A stretch of DNA of 40,898 nt from Fodinibacter sp038210185 (lineage in GTDB: Bacteria > Actinomycetota > Actinomycetes > Actinomycetales > Dermatophilaceae): NCBI GenBank assembly GCA_038210185.1, contig JBBQWX010000018.1, positions 1-40,898 of the forward strand, given 5' to 3'. Below are positions 23,542-31,098 of the stretch, in pieces; the first letter of the stretch is position 1; the number at the start of each line of letters is the position of its first letter. The translations under genes and the position numbers were made by a program. The notes under the pieces are model-generated. The model was not told the origin of the DNA, did not search any database, and saw only the letters and a list, made by a program, of their open reading frames with translations.

Positions 23542-24393
23542 TCAGGGCTGGAGGGTCAGAACCAGGTGCCCCTTGCCGGGGTCCTTGGTCGAGCGCAGCC
23601 CGGCCGTGGTCCGGTGGGCCTCGCGGCCGATCACGAGCTCGACGGTGCTCGGCAGGAACACCGGCCGGGTGAACCACACGCTGCTGCTCGACGGCCCCAG
23701 CGACGAGCGCCCCAGTGCCGCAAGGGTCCTGGCACAGGTCCACATGCCGTGCGCGATCTGGCGCGGGAACCCCATCGCCTTGGCGCTCAGGGTGTATAGG
23801 TGGATCGGGTTGACGTCGCCCGAGACCCCGGCGTAGCTGCGGCCGAGGTCCTCGGCAAGGCGCCAGCGCGCCACGGCGGGACCGTCCGGAAGGGCGGGCG
23901 GTGCGTCGACGCGGGGGGCGTCGTCGGTGCCGCGACCGCGGCTGAGGTAGACGCTGTCGCACTCCCACACCAGCTCGTCGGCGACCCGGGCCTCGAGCCG
24001 CACGTCGAGGGTGCGGCCCCGCCGGTGCGGTCGCAGGGCACCCGCGGTGACCGAGAGCGTGAGCGGGTCACCGGCATCCAGCCGTCGGTGGGTGGTGACG
24101 TGGTTCGCCAGGTGCACCAGGCCCGGCAGCGGCACCGGGAAGTCGCGGCGGGCCATCAACGCCGTCTGCACCGGGAACGCGAGCACCCACGGATAGGGCT
24201 GCGGCAGGGTGTCACCGACGTCGTACCCGGTGAGCCGCTGGTAGGCGGCGAGACGGCCGCGGTCGACCTGCACGCCCTCGACGACGAGGGTGCGCTCGGG
24301 CACGGTGTCGCCGCGTGGCAGCTTGGCGGTGAGGGCCGCCCGCACGAGCAGCGGCGCGGTTGCCGGCATCCCCGTCAGGGTCTCGACGGCCAT
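23542..24393 (-). CDS. MaoC-like (R)-hydroxyacyl dehydratase, HtdX type
   Basis: The 283-residue double hot-dog protein has an N-terminal half without catalytic motif (TGYDVGDTLPQPYPWVLAFPVQTALMAR) and a C-terminal hydratase-2 motif, YAGVSGDVNPIHLYTLSAKAMGFPRQIAHGMWT, with the Asp-His pair. It would hydrate or dehydrate 2-enoyl and 3-hydroxyacyl thioesters. The length and neighbours match mycobacterial HtdX (Rv0241c) next to FabG4 (Rv0242c), so it likely works on the FabG4 product. ATG 24393 is one base from the FabG stop, so the genes are in one operon. A hairpin follows the stop. Confidence 0.9.
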   Translation of the reverse strand: MAVETLTGMPATAPLLVRAALTAKLPRGDTVPERTLVVEGVQVDRGRLAAYQRLTGYDVGDTLPQPYPWVLAFPVQTALMARRDFPVPLPGLVHLANHVTTHRRLDAGDPLTLSVTAGALRPHRRGRTLDVRLEARVADELVWECDSVYLSRGRGTDDAPRVDAPPALPDGPAVARWRLAEDLGRSYAGVSGDVNPIHLYTLSAKAMGFPRQIAHGMWTCARTLAALGRSSLGPSSSSVWFTRPVFLPSTVELVIGREAHRTTAGLRSTKDPGKGHLVLTLQP

Positions 24394-24394
24394 C

Positions 24395-25741
24395 TCAGGC
24401 GCCGAGCAGGCTCTGGCCGCACACGCGCACGACGTTGCCGCTCACCGTCGACTGGGCGTCGGAGGCGAAGTAGGCGACCGTCTCGGCCACGTCGACGGGC
24501 AGCCCACCCTGCGACAGGCTGTTCAGCCGGCGCCCGAGCTCTCGGGTCGCGAACGGGATGCGGGCCGTCATCTCGGTCTCGATGAAGCCCGGCGCGACGG
24601 CATTGGCGGTGATGCCGCGACGACGCAACGCCTTGTCGGCCGCGTAGGCGTCGACCAGCCCGATGACGCCCGCCTTGGACGCCGCGTAGTTGCTCTGGCC
24701 GCGGTTGCCCGCAATGCCGGCGATCGACGACACGAGCACGAGGTGGCCGCCCGGGCGCAGGCCGTCCTTGGCCAGGAAGGCCTCGTTCATCCGCAGGATC
24801 GACCCAAGGTTGACGTCGATGACGGACGCCCAGCGGTCGGCGTCGGTGTTCGCCAGCAGCTTGTCGCGCGTGATTCCCGCGTTGTGCACCACGATGTCGA
24901 GCCCGCCGTGGCGTCCGTTGGCGTGCTCCAGGATGCGCCGCCCGGCAGCCGGTGCCGTGACGTCGGCCTGCAGCGCCGTGCCACCGATCTCGTTGGCCAC
25001 CGCGGCGAGCACCGCCCCGGCCGACGGCACGTCGACGCAGACCACGGTGGCCCCGTCACGAGCGAGCGTCCGGGCGATCTCGGCCCCGATACCACGGGCG
25101 GCGCCGGTGACAACGGCCACCTTGCCGGCCAGCGGCGGGTCGTCGGAGACGAGGAATGCCTCGCCCGGACCGACCCGCACGACCTGGGCGTCGACGTAGG
25201 CCGAGCGCGCCGACAGGAGGAACTCGACGGTGCCGAGCGCAGCCACCTCGTACCCGTCTGCGACGAGAACGAGGTTGGCAGTGGCACCGGCCCGCAGCTC
25301 CTTGGCCACCGAGCGGGTGATGCCTTCGAGGGCGCGGCGGGCGGCCTGCTGCGCCGGTGAGCCCGCCAAGGCCGGGTCGCCTCCGATGACGACCACGCGG
25401 GCGCAGCGCCCGAGCCGCTTCAGGGCGGGCCCGAGGGTGGCGCGCAGCGACTCGAGGTCCGCCGGCCCCTGCGCCGCCGTGAGGTCGACCACGACCGCGC
25501 CCAGCCGCCCGCTCTCGGGCAGCGCGTCGACCAGGGTGGCGCCGGCGGCTACCAGGCCGTCGCGCAGCGCCGCCAGGGCCGGGGTGTCGGCGTGTCCGCC
25601 CACGAGCACCGGGCCGTCGACGAGGGGGCGACCGGGCACCTGGCGGCGTAGTGCCACCGGCTGGGGCAGTCCCAGGGTGGTGGCCAGCTTCTTGCCCAAC
25701 CCGGAGGAGACGAATGTCGTGTAACCGTCGCGGTGCGCCAT
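24395..25741 (-). CDS. fabG: High-molecular-weight 3-oxoacyl-reductase (FabG4 type)
   Basis: The 448-residue protein is about twice the size of normal FabG. The N-terminal ~210 residues form a flavodoxin-like domain without cofactor motif. The C-terminal half is an SDR reductase with VAVVTGAARGIGAEIARTLARDG (cofactor binding), VHNAGITRDKLLAN, the catalytic Ser in VSSIAGIAGNRG, and Tyr-x3-Lys in NYAASKAG. Mycobacterial FabG4 has this architecture and reduces 3-oxoacyl-CoA with NADH. ATG 25741 starts two bases after the thiolase stop, with GAGG in the thiolase 3' end as ribosome binding site. The open frame above the ATG is antisense-type noise. Confidence 0.92.
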   Translation of the reverse strand: MAHRDGYTTFVSSGLGKKLATTLGLPQPVALRRQVPGRPLVDGPVLVGGHADTPALAALRDGLVAAGATLVDALPESGRLGAVVVDLTAAQGPADLESLRATLGPALKRLGRCARVVVIGGDPALAGSPAQQAARRALEGITRSVAKELRAGATANLVLVADGYEVAALGTVEFLLSARSAYVDAQVVRVGPGEAFLVSDDPPLAGKVAVVTGAARGIGAEIARTLARDGATVVCVDVPSAGAVLAAVANEIGGTALQADVTAPAAGRRILEHANGRHGGLDIVVHNAGITRDKLLANTDADRWASVIDVNLGSILRMNEAFLAKDGLRPGGHLVLVSSIAGIAGNRGQSNYAASKAGVIGLVDAYAADKALRRRGITANAVAPGFIETEMTARIPFATRELGRRLNSLSQGGLPVDVAETVAYFASDAQSTVSGNVVRVCGQSLLGA

Positions 25742-25743
25742 GA

Positions 25744-27027
25744 TCAGGCCGCCTCTAGGATCGCGACGACCCCCTGGCCGCCGGCGGCACAGATCGAGAT
25801 CAGGCCCCGTGAGCCCGGGCCCTTCTCGTGCAGCATCATGGCGAGCGTGGCGACGATGCGGCCACCCGTCGCGGCGAACGGGTGGCCTGCGGCGAGCGAG
25901 GAACCGTTGAGGTTGAGGCGCGAACGGTCGATGCCGCCCAGCGGCGCGTCGAGCCCGAGCCGCTCGCCGCAGAAGTCGTCGTCCTCCCACGCGGCCAGCG
26001 TCGACAGGACCGTGGCGGCGAACGCCTCGTGGATCTCGTAGAAGTCGAAGTCCTGCAGCGACAGCCCGTTGCGGGCGAGCAGGCGCGGCACCGCGTACGC
26101 GGGGGCCAGAAGCAGGCCCTCGTCACCGGTCACGTAGTCGACCGCCGCGGTCTCGCCGTCGACGAACCAGGCGAGCGGGGTCAGACCGTGGTCGTCGGCC
26201 CACTCCTGCGACCCCAGCAGCACCGCGGACGCGCCATCGGTGAGCGGCGTGGAGTTGCCGGCGGTCATCGTGGCGCCCTCGCCCTTGCCGAACACGGGCT
26301 TCAGCGAACCGAGCTTCTCCAGGCTGGAGTCGGGGCGCAGGTTCTGGTCACGGGTCAGGCCCAGGTAGGGCGTGAGCAGGTCGTCGAAGAAGCCACGGTC
26401 GTAGGCGGCCGCGAGGTTGTGGTGGCTCGCCATGGCGAGGGCGTCCTGGTCCTCACGGGTCACGCCCCACCGCGCCGCGGTGACCGCCATGTGCTCGCCC
26501 ATCGACAGGCCGGTGCGCGGCTCGGTGTTGGCGGGCACCGAGACGCCGAGGTCCGTGGGGCGGAAGGCCAGGGCCGCCTTCGCGCGGTCGGTCTGGCTCT
26601 TGGCGCGGTTGAGCTTGAGCAGCTTGCGGCGCAGCTTCTCGGGCACGACGACCGGCGCGTCGGAGGCCGAGTCCACCCCGCCGGCGATGCCGGACTCGAT
26701 CTGCCCCAGCGCGATCTTGTTCGCAACGAGGATCGCCGCCTCGAGACCGGTGCCGCACGCCTGGGTGACGTCGTAGGCGGGGGTTGCGGGCGACAGGCTC
26801 GAGCCGAGCACCGCCTCGCGGGTGAGGTTGAAGTCGCGGCTGTGCTTGATGACGGCGCCGGCGACGACCTCCCCGAGCCGCTCACCCGCCAGCCCGTGAC
26901 GGGCCACGAGGCCCTCGAGGGCCGAGGTCAGCATGTCCTGGTTCGACGCCTCGGCGTACGCGCCGAACTGTCGTGCGAAGGGGATCCGGTTGCCACCGAG
27001 GACGGCGGCGCGGCGGGTGGAGGTCAC
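25744..27027 (-). CDS. Acetyl-CoA C-acyltransferase (thiolase, FadA2/FadI type)
   Basis: The 427-residue thiolase cleaves or condenses 3-oxoacyl-CoA with CoA. The nucleophile is Cys91 in DVTQACGTGLEAAI; the other active-site elements are HEAFAATVL, GHPFAATGGR and the second cysteine in CAAGGQGV. It is of the long FadI/FadA2 class. The start is GTG 27027, with AAGGAG eight bases upstream; the open frame extends further, but that part is the divergent promoter region. It is the first gene of the thiolase-FabG-MaoC operon. In mycobacteria fadA2 is divergent from fabG4, while here all three are collinear. Confidence 0.93.
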   Translation of the reverse strand: MTSTRRAAVLGGNRIPFARQFGAYAEASNQDMLTSALEGLVARHGLAGERLGEVVAGAVIKHSRDFNLTREAVLGSSLSPATPAYDVTQACGTGLEAAILVANKIALGQIESGIAGGVDSASDAPVVVPEKLRRKLLKLNRAKSQTDRAKAALAFRPTDLGVSVPANTEPRTGLSMGEHMAVTAARWGVTREDQDALAMASHHNLAAAYDRGFFDDLLTPYLGLTRDQNLRPDSSLEKLGSLKPVFGKGEGATMTAGNSTPLTDGASAVLLGSQEWADDHGLTPLAWFVDGETAAVDYVTGDEGLLLAPAYAVPRLLARNGLSLQDFDFYEIHEAFAATVLSTLAAWEDDDFCGERLGLDAPLGGIDRSRLNLNGSSLAAGHPFAATGGRIVATLAMMLHEKGPGSRGLISICAAGGQGVVAILEAA

Positions 27028-27076
27028 CGGTTGCGCTCCTTGGGCTGGGGTCACTGACGGGGCCTCTCGTGCGAGA

Positions 27077-27123
27077 GGTACCCGGTACGGAAGGTAACAG
27101 GTACCCGGGGTTCCTGCTACCGT
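27077..27123. promoter_or_regulatory. Divergent promoter region of fadA2 and tetR with repeated GGTACCC
   Basis: GGTACCC occurs twice in direct orientation (27077-27083 and 27100-27106), 23 bases apart, with related GGTACGG and GGTAACA between them. Because GGTACC is itself a palindrome, the sites can serve a dimeric repressor. A TACCGT -10 box (27118-27123) lies seven bases before the GTG of the TetR gene. The most likely binder is the adjacent TetR protein, which would control both directions. Confidence 0.5.
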
Positions 27124-27130
27124 CCGAAAC

Positions 27131-27787
27131 GTGGATGCGAGCGAGGTGGCACCGGACGGGCGCAGCTCTCGCTGGGACGAGCACCGGCTCAACCGGAGGC
27201 AGGAGCTCGTCGAGGCGACCCTGCGGGCCATCCGCGAGCACGGTGCCGGCGTCGGCATGGACGAGGTCGCGGCGGCGGCGCGCACGTCCAAGACGGTCTT
27301 CTACCGACACTTCACCGACCGGGCCGGCCTCTACACGGCCGTCGCGGAGCGGGTCGACGCGACGATCATCCGCGACCTGACCCGCGCCGCCGGCGACCCG
27401 GCGACGGCGAACCCACGCGGGGTGGTCCGCGGCGTCATCGCCGCCTACCTGCGGCTGGTCGAGGACGACCCGGAGGTCTACCGGTTCATCGTCAACGCGC
27501 CGATCGTGCCGCCCGGCGAGCGCCCCCAAGGCGACGTCGCGGCCGGGATGACGGACCGCATCGCCGCGCACGTCGCCGACCTCGTCGCCGGTGGCCTGGC
27601 GCGTGAAGGAGCGGCTCCCCGGATGTGGGGTGTGGCGATCGTGGGCATGGTGCGCGCGACGGCCGACGCCTGGCTCGCGGCGGGCGGTGCGGCCACGGGT
27701 CCGAGCAGCGACGAGCTCGCCGACGACCTCACCGCCCTGGTGTGGGACGGCCTGTCGAGCCTCCCCGCGCGAGCGACCGGCGGCTGA
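27131..27787 (+). CDS. TetR-family transcriptional regulator
   Basis: The 218-residue protein has an N-terminal HTH (about residues 20-68): RQELVEATLRAIREHGAGVGMDEVAAAARTSKTVFYRHFTDRAGLYTAV. The C-terminal ligand domain (70-215) has no family-specific signature that I recognise. It lies back to back with the fadA2-fabG-htdX operon and so probably senses an acyl-CoA or lipid and represses that operon and itself; this is inferred from context. The start is GTG 27131 with a TACCGT box seven bases upstream, suggesting leaderless expression. Confidence 0.9.
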   Translation: MDASEVAPDGRSSRWDEHRLNRRQELVEATLRAIREHGAGVGMDEVAAAARTSKTVFYRHFTDRAGLYTAVAERVDATIIRDLTRAAGDPATANPRGVVRGVIAAYLRLVEDDPEVYRFIVNAPIVPPGERPQGDVAAGMTDRIAAHVADLVAGGLAREGAAPRMWGVAIVGMVRATADAWLAAGGAATGPSSDELADDLTALVWDGLSSLPARATGG

Positions 27788-27844
27788 GGGCCCTCAGGCG
27801 AGCAGCCGCTCGCCTGAGCTCGTGCGCCGTCCCCACGACTGCCG

Positions 27845-28180
27845 TCATGCGGGCTCCACGCTGTCGCCGACCCGGATGCTGCCCGGCTCGCCGACCGCGG
27901 CGTAGAGCCCACGGCAGGTGGTGCCGGTGACCTGCACGGCGAGCACCACCTTGCCGATGCGCAGCACCGCACCGTCGAGGGCCTCGACGCGCTGCGTGGG
28001 AGCGTCGAGGACGAGGTTGGCCCTGGTGTCGGGGGAATCGGCACCGACGAGGGAGACGGCGGCCTTCTTGGGCCGGTCGCCGATCAGACCACGCTCGCCG
28101 ACCTGCACGCTGGCGTGAGCGACCGCGGGCTCGCCACGCACCGGGAAGGTGCGGATCGCGAGGACCCGGAGGACGTCCAT
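27845..28180 (-). CDS. Small MOSC-domain protein
   Basis: The 111-residue protein matches the MOSC beta-barrel: VLRVLAIRTFPVRGEPAVAHASVQVGERGLIGDRPKKAAVSL near the N-terminus, then LDGAVLRIGKVVLAVQVTGTTCRGLYAAVG with the conserved cysteine. MOSC domains occur in molybdenum-cofactor sulfurases and related binding proteins. This is a stand-alone short form with no partner domain, so no reaction can be assigned. It is convergent with tetR (57 bases). A molybdopterin enzyme is 5 kb away, but no direct link is visible. Confidence 0.8.
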   Translation of the reverse strand: MDVLRVLAIRTFPVRGEPAVAHASVQVGERGLIGDRPKKAAVSLVGADSPDTRANLVLDAPTQRVEALDGAVLRIGKVVLAVQVTGTTCRGLYAAVGEPGSIRVGDSVEPA

Positions 28181-28240
28181 GACATATCACTACACCCAGG
28201 TGCCGACGATGTTCCACGGGAACTCGTCGGTGCACCGGCC

Positions 28241-29068
28241 TCAGTCGGAGGCACCCATGACCAGACCCTCGATGGTGTGCCGCTGCCGCAGTGGGGTCAG
28301 CCGGTCGACCACCCGGGCGTGCAGGTGATCCTGCAGCACGGGGTCGAGGGACTCCCAGAACGTTCGCGTGACGGTCATGTCATGCCGTTCGTCGACCTCG
28401 GTGTCACCGTCGACGCCGAGGATCACCACGGGGCGGGCCAGGGGGCTCGAGTTGGCCGTGCCGCGGTGCAGTGCCAGCGCGGATCGGGCCGAGATGTCGC
28501 CGCGTCGCGGCATCCGCAGCTGGGAGTGGCGCTCGAACCGCTCCCACTGCGAGCGCGGCGGGAACATGCCGTGGTCCCACTCCTGCCCCGGCTCGTAGTG
28601 CGTGCCCGGGGCGATCTGGAAGGGGCCCATGTCCGCGGTCGTGTCCACCGTGGTGAGGTTGAAGGCCAGCGAGGTGAGGCGGCGGTCGCGGTAGGTCTGC
28701 GGCGGCGAGCGGAAGTCGCGATGCCACGACTGGTGGACTGCGCCCTGCAGCGGCAGGTCGAACCCGATCTCGACGATCCGGTAGTCCGGCCCGAGCACCG
28801 CCGCACAGACCGCGGTGACCCAGGGATGGGTGGCGAGGGCCACGAACCCACGCAGCTGCTCGGGGTGCACCTCGACGTACCAGCGGTTGGGGCCGCGGCT
28901 GATCGCCCCGCTCTCTCGTGAACGGGCCTCGTCGAACGCGGTCAGCACGTCCTCGTGCATCTGGTCGACCCACTCGACGGGGAAGGCGCCCAGCGCCGAG
29001 GTGATTCCGTTGCGGTCGAGCTCGCGGACCTCCTCGGTGACCAGTGGGGGCGCAGGGGTGCTGGGCAC
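28241..29068 (-). CDS. Phytanoyl-CoA dioxygenase (PhyH)-family Fe(II)/2-oxoglutarate oxygenase
   Basis: The 275-residue double-stranded beta-helix oxygenase has the iron motif H-x-D in QSWHRDFRSPPQTY, the NLTTVDTTADMGPFQIAPGTH strand typical of PhyH proteins, and a distal histidine in RSALALHRGTANSS, followed by the 2-oxoglutarate-binding arginine candidate in ARPVVILGVDG. Family members hydroxylate lipids, amino acids or natural products; the substrate here is unknown. The start is GTG 29068 with AGGAG seven bases upstream; the longer open frame upstream belongs to the permease remnant. About 70 bases upstream lies a LacI-type operator-like palindrome, so the gene is probably repressible. 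Confidence 0.87.
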   Translation of the reverse strand: MPSTPAPPLVTEEVRELDRNGITSALGAFPVEWVDQMHEDVLTAFDEARSRESGAISRGPNRWYVEVHPEQLRGFVALATHPWVTAVCAAVLGPDYRIVEIGFDLPLQGAVHQSWHRDFRSPPQTYRDRRLTSLAFNLTTVDTTADMGPFQIAPGTHYEPGQEWDHGMFPPRSQWERFERHSQLRMPRRGDISARSALALHRGTANSSPLARPVVILGVDGDTEVDERHDMTVTRTFWESLDPVLQDHLHARVVDRLTPLRQRHTIEGLVMGASD

Positions 29069-29134
29069 GATGGTGCTCCTGTTCGGGGCGGATGACGGGT
29101 CGGCGCAGGCCGCCGACCTCGCGTCCGGAGAGTC

Positions 29135-29159
29135 TTGCATCGCGATTGCAACGTTGTAA
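29135..29159. promoter_or_regulatory. LacI-type operator-like palindrome upstream of the PhyH gene
   Basis: TTGCAACGTTGTAA (29146-29159) is a near-perfect palindrome with a central CG, the form of many LacI-family operators. A second TTGCA arm starts at 29135, so TTGCATCGCGATTGCAA also has dyad character. On the minus strand TTTACA could be a -35 and AAGACT a -10 of the PhyH gene, with the palindrome between and over them. No lacI gene is in the window. Confidence 0.55.
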
Positions 29160-29269
29160 ATGCCCTTCGCGAGCCGAGTTTCCGAAGGCGACGCCTTCGC
29201 CGTCTGCCGGGAGAGGCGGCGGGAGTGCGCGCGATGTGCTCGTCGTCGATGGCCCGGCTCGATGGCGGC

Positions 29270-29640
29270 GGACGAGCGACAGGGGGCTGCGGGCGGAACC
29301 GGCTGATCACCGGGGTGCCCGGCCCGGCGGTCGCGAACCCACGCCCACACCAGGTCGGTCACGGTCGCGAGGATGAGCACAGGCGAGGCGATGGAGGGTG
29401 CGAAGACGCCCAGCGCGACGCCGACGTGCACGGTGCTGGCGATGTCAGGGCGAGGTACATCGCCGTGGGCAGCTGCTTCGAGGGGTTCGGCAGGTCCTTC
29501 GCGGTGAACGTGACGAGGCCGAGCCGAGGAAGGCGAAGAAGGTGAGCGCCACGCTGGCGACGATCTCGCGGACGGGCAGGTGGCCGGCTGGCCGCGGATG
29601 TGGACCACAAGGACATGGCGAGGGGTCCCGCCCCGAACGG
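29270..29640 (-). pseudogene. APC-superfamily amino-acid permease remnant
   Basis: Three minus-strand frames carry consecutive pieces of an APC permease: PVREIVASVALTFFAFLG, then LGLVTFTAKDLPNPSKQLPTAMYLAL, then DIASTVHVGVALGVF followed by SPVLILATVTDLVWAWVRDRRAG. One base appears lost near 29520 (ggct-cgg) and another near 29448 (ctg-acatc). The N-terminal transporter half and several later helices are absent. It is a clear deletion and frameshift remnant. It stands upstream of the LacI-type palindrome and the PhyH gene on the same strand, so the pair might once have been a regulated uptake-oxidation operon. Confidence 0.65.
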
Positions 29641-29771
29641 GCCGTGCACCCCGGTAGCGGTTCCCTATCGGACCCCGCCAGATCCCGACTTCACGGGCGA
29701 GACGGGCGAGACGGGCAGTGACTCCCGGGTTGTCACCTCCTCGAGCTCAACACGTGACTCACCTGTTCGGG

Positions 29772-31058
29772 CTACAGGGCCGAGACCCCCTTCGGGGTGC
29801 CCAGCCCTGTCGGCCCGTCGTACCCCTTCAACGCGTTGCACAGGTAGTCGCCGCCGCAGTCCTGGAAACCGGCGTTGCTGCCGCCGATGACATCCCTCAG
29901 TCCCGCGCGGTGGTCGTAGACGTACTTGGCGGTGCCCAGCGACGCCGCGTTGCCGGCCAGGGCGATCATCCCGGAGATCAGTGGGGCTGCAAGGCTCGTG
30001 CCCCCGACGACGATCCAGCCCGGCGCGAGGCCCAACTCCTCCAGGCCGTAGGTGTCGTAGACAGCCAGACCGGTGTCCGGATCCGCCAGCGCGGAGATGT
30101 CCGACGTCGTGCGCATCAGGCAGTGCCGGTCCTTCTGCCACGAAGGCTTGGCAATCCAGGCCGAGCAACCACTGCCCGCCCCACCCCAGGCAGTGTGCTT
30201 CCACCCGGTTGCGGTCTTGGCTACCGACGTGCCGCCCACGGCGATGGCCGAGCGCCACGCGGCCGGGAACGACGCCGCGGTGAAACCGGAGTCTCCGGAG
30301 GAGGCCACCATCGCCACGCCCGGGTGGCTGTAGAACCGCTTGCCCAAGGCGATGACGCCATTGAACTCGTCGGCGCCGTAGGAGTTCGACACGATCTTCG
30401 CGCCGAGGGCGACGGCCCGGTTGACGGCGGCGCCGATGTCGTCGAACTCCGCGGAGTCGGCTTCGACCAGCAGGAGCTTGCAGTTCGGGCACGCCGCCGA
30501 GACAGCCTGCAGGTCCAGGGCGATCTCCAGGCCCCAGCCCGGGTCGCCTGCTGGCGGGGTAATCCCGCCGCGCTGGTTCACCTTGCGGAAGCAGCCGTTC
30601 GCGCTGGTGCAGGCTGGCAGGTTGTAGACGGACCGGAAGACGGCGAGGTCCTTCTCAGCGTTGGGGTTGTCGTACGCGTCGACGATGGCGACGGTCTGGC
30701 CGCGGCCCTTGCTGACGTCGAGGGAGTAGATGCTCTTGATCTCCGCCGGCCCGTAGCCCGACGTGGGCGGGGCGACCGCGTCCGAAGAGACGCCGGACGC
30801 CCGGGCTGCGAGACCCGCCACGTTGGCCGGAGCACCGGCCCGCTGCGCGGCGGCTACCGAACGGAACAACGCCAGGCAGGCGACGGACCCGGCCGGCGCT
30901 CGGTCGCAGGCCCGCGACGGTGCAGGCACGGTGCCGGTCGCACTGGGCGGCGCCGCGGCCAGGGCGGCCCCGCCTGACAGTGCCATGGCACCGCCGAGCA
31001 GGGCCGCGGTCACGGCGGTGCCCATGCTTCGCAGGCCCCGGCGCGTTGCTGTGGTCAT
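29772..31058 (-). CDS. Exported S53 (sedolisin-type) serine peptidase
   Basis: The 428-residue protein has a signal peptide (about residues 1-35: RR, a hydrophobic stretch, then AALAAA) and a short region before the catalytic domain instead of the roughly 200-residue prodomain of classic S53 enzymes. The catalytic set is Glu178 and Asp182 (WGLEIALDLQ), oxyanion Asp256 (SSGDSGF) and Ser355 (GGTSLAAP). Four cysteines (150, 156, 190, 193) could form disulfides. ATG 31058 has AAGGAG six bases upstream. It lies 40 bases after the 744-residue exported protein, so the two are most likely one operon. The stop is TAG. Confidence 0.93.
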   Translation of the reverse strand: MTTATRRGLRSMGTAVTAALLGGAMALSGGAALAAAPPSATGTVPAPSRACDRAPAGSVACLALFRSVAAAQRAGAPANVAGLAARASGVSSDAVAPPTSGYGPAEIKSIYSLDVSKGRGQTVAIVDAYDNPNAEKDLAVFRSVYNLPACTSANGCFRKVNQRGGITPPAGDPGWGLEIALDLQAVSAACPNCKLLLVEADSAEFDDIGAAVNRAVALGAKIVSNSYGADEFNGVIALGKRFYSHPGVAMVASSGDSGFTAASFPAAWRSAIAVGGTSVAKTATGWKHTAWGGAGSGCSAWIAKPSWQKDRHCLMRTTSDISALADPDTGLAVYDTYGLEELGLAPGWIVVGGTSLAAPLISGMIALAGNAASLGTAKYVYDHRAGLRDVIGGSNAGFQDCGGDYLCNALKGYDGPTGLGTPKGVSAL

Positions 31059-31098
31059 GCAGAACTCCTTCTTCGGGACGTGCATCGAGCCGACGGGG

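Noticed and set aside
23318..23836. Plus-strand open frame starting MVAMTTTTSQ
   Set aside because: Its second half is antisense to the MaoC gene and it has no domain; the start lacks a good ribosome binding site.
29690..29725. Short gacgggcga repeats near the S53 stop
   Set aside because: They amount to little more than two units of nine bases and are too short to be meaningful.
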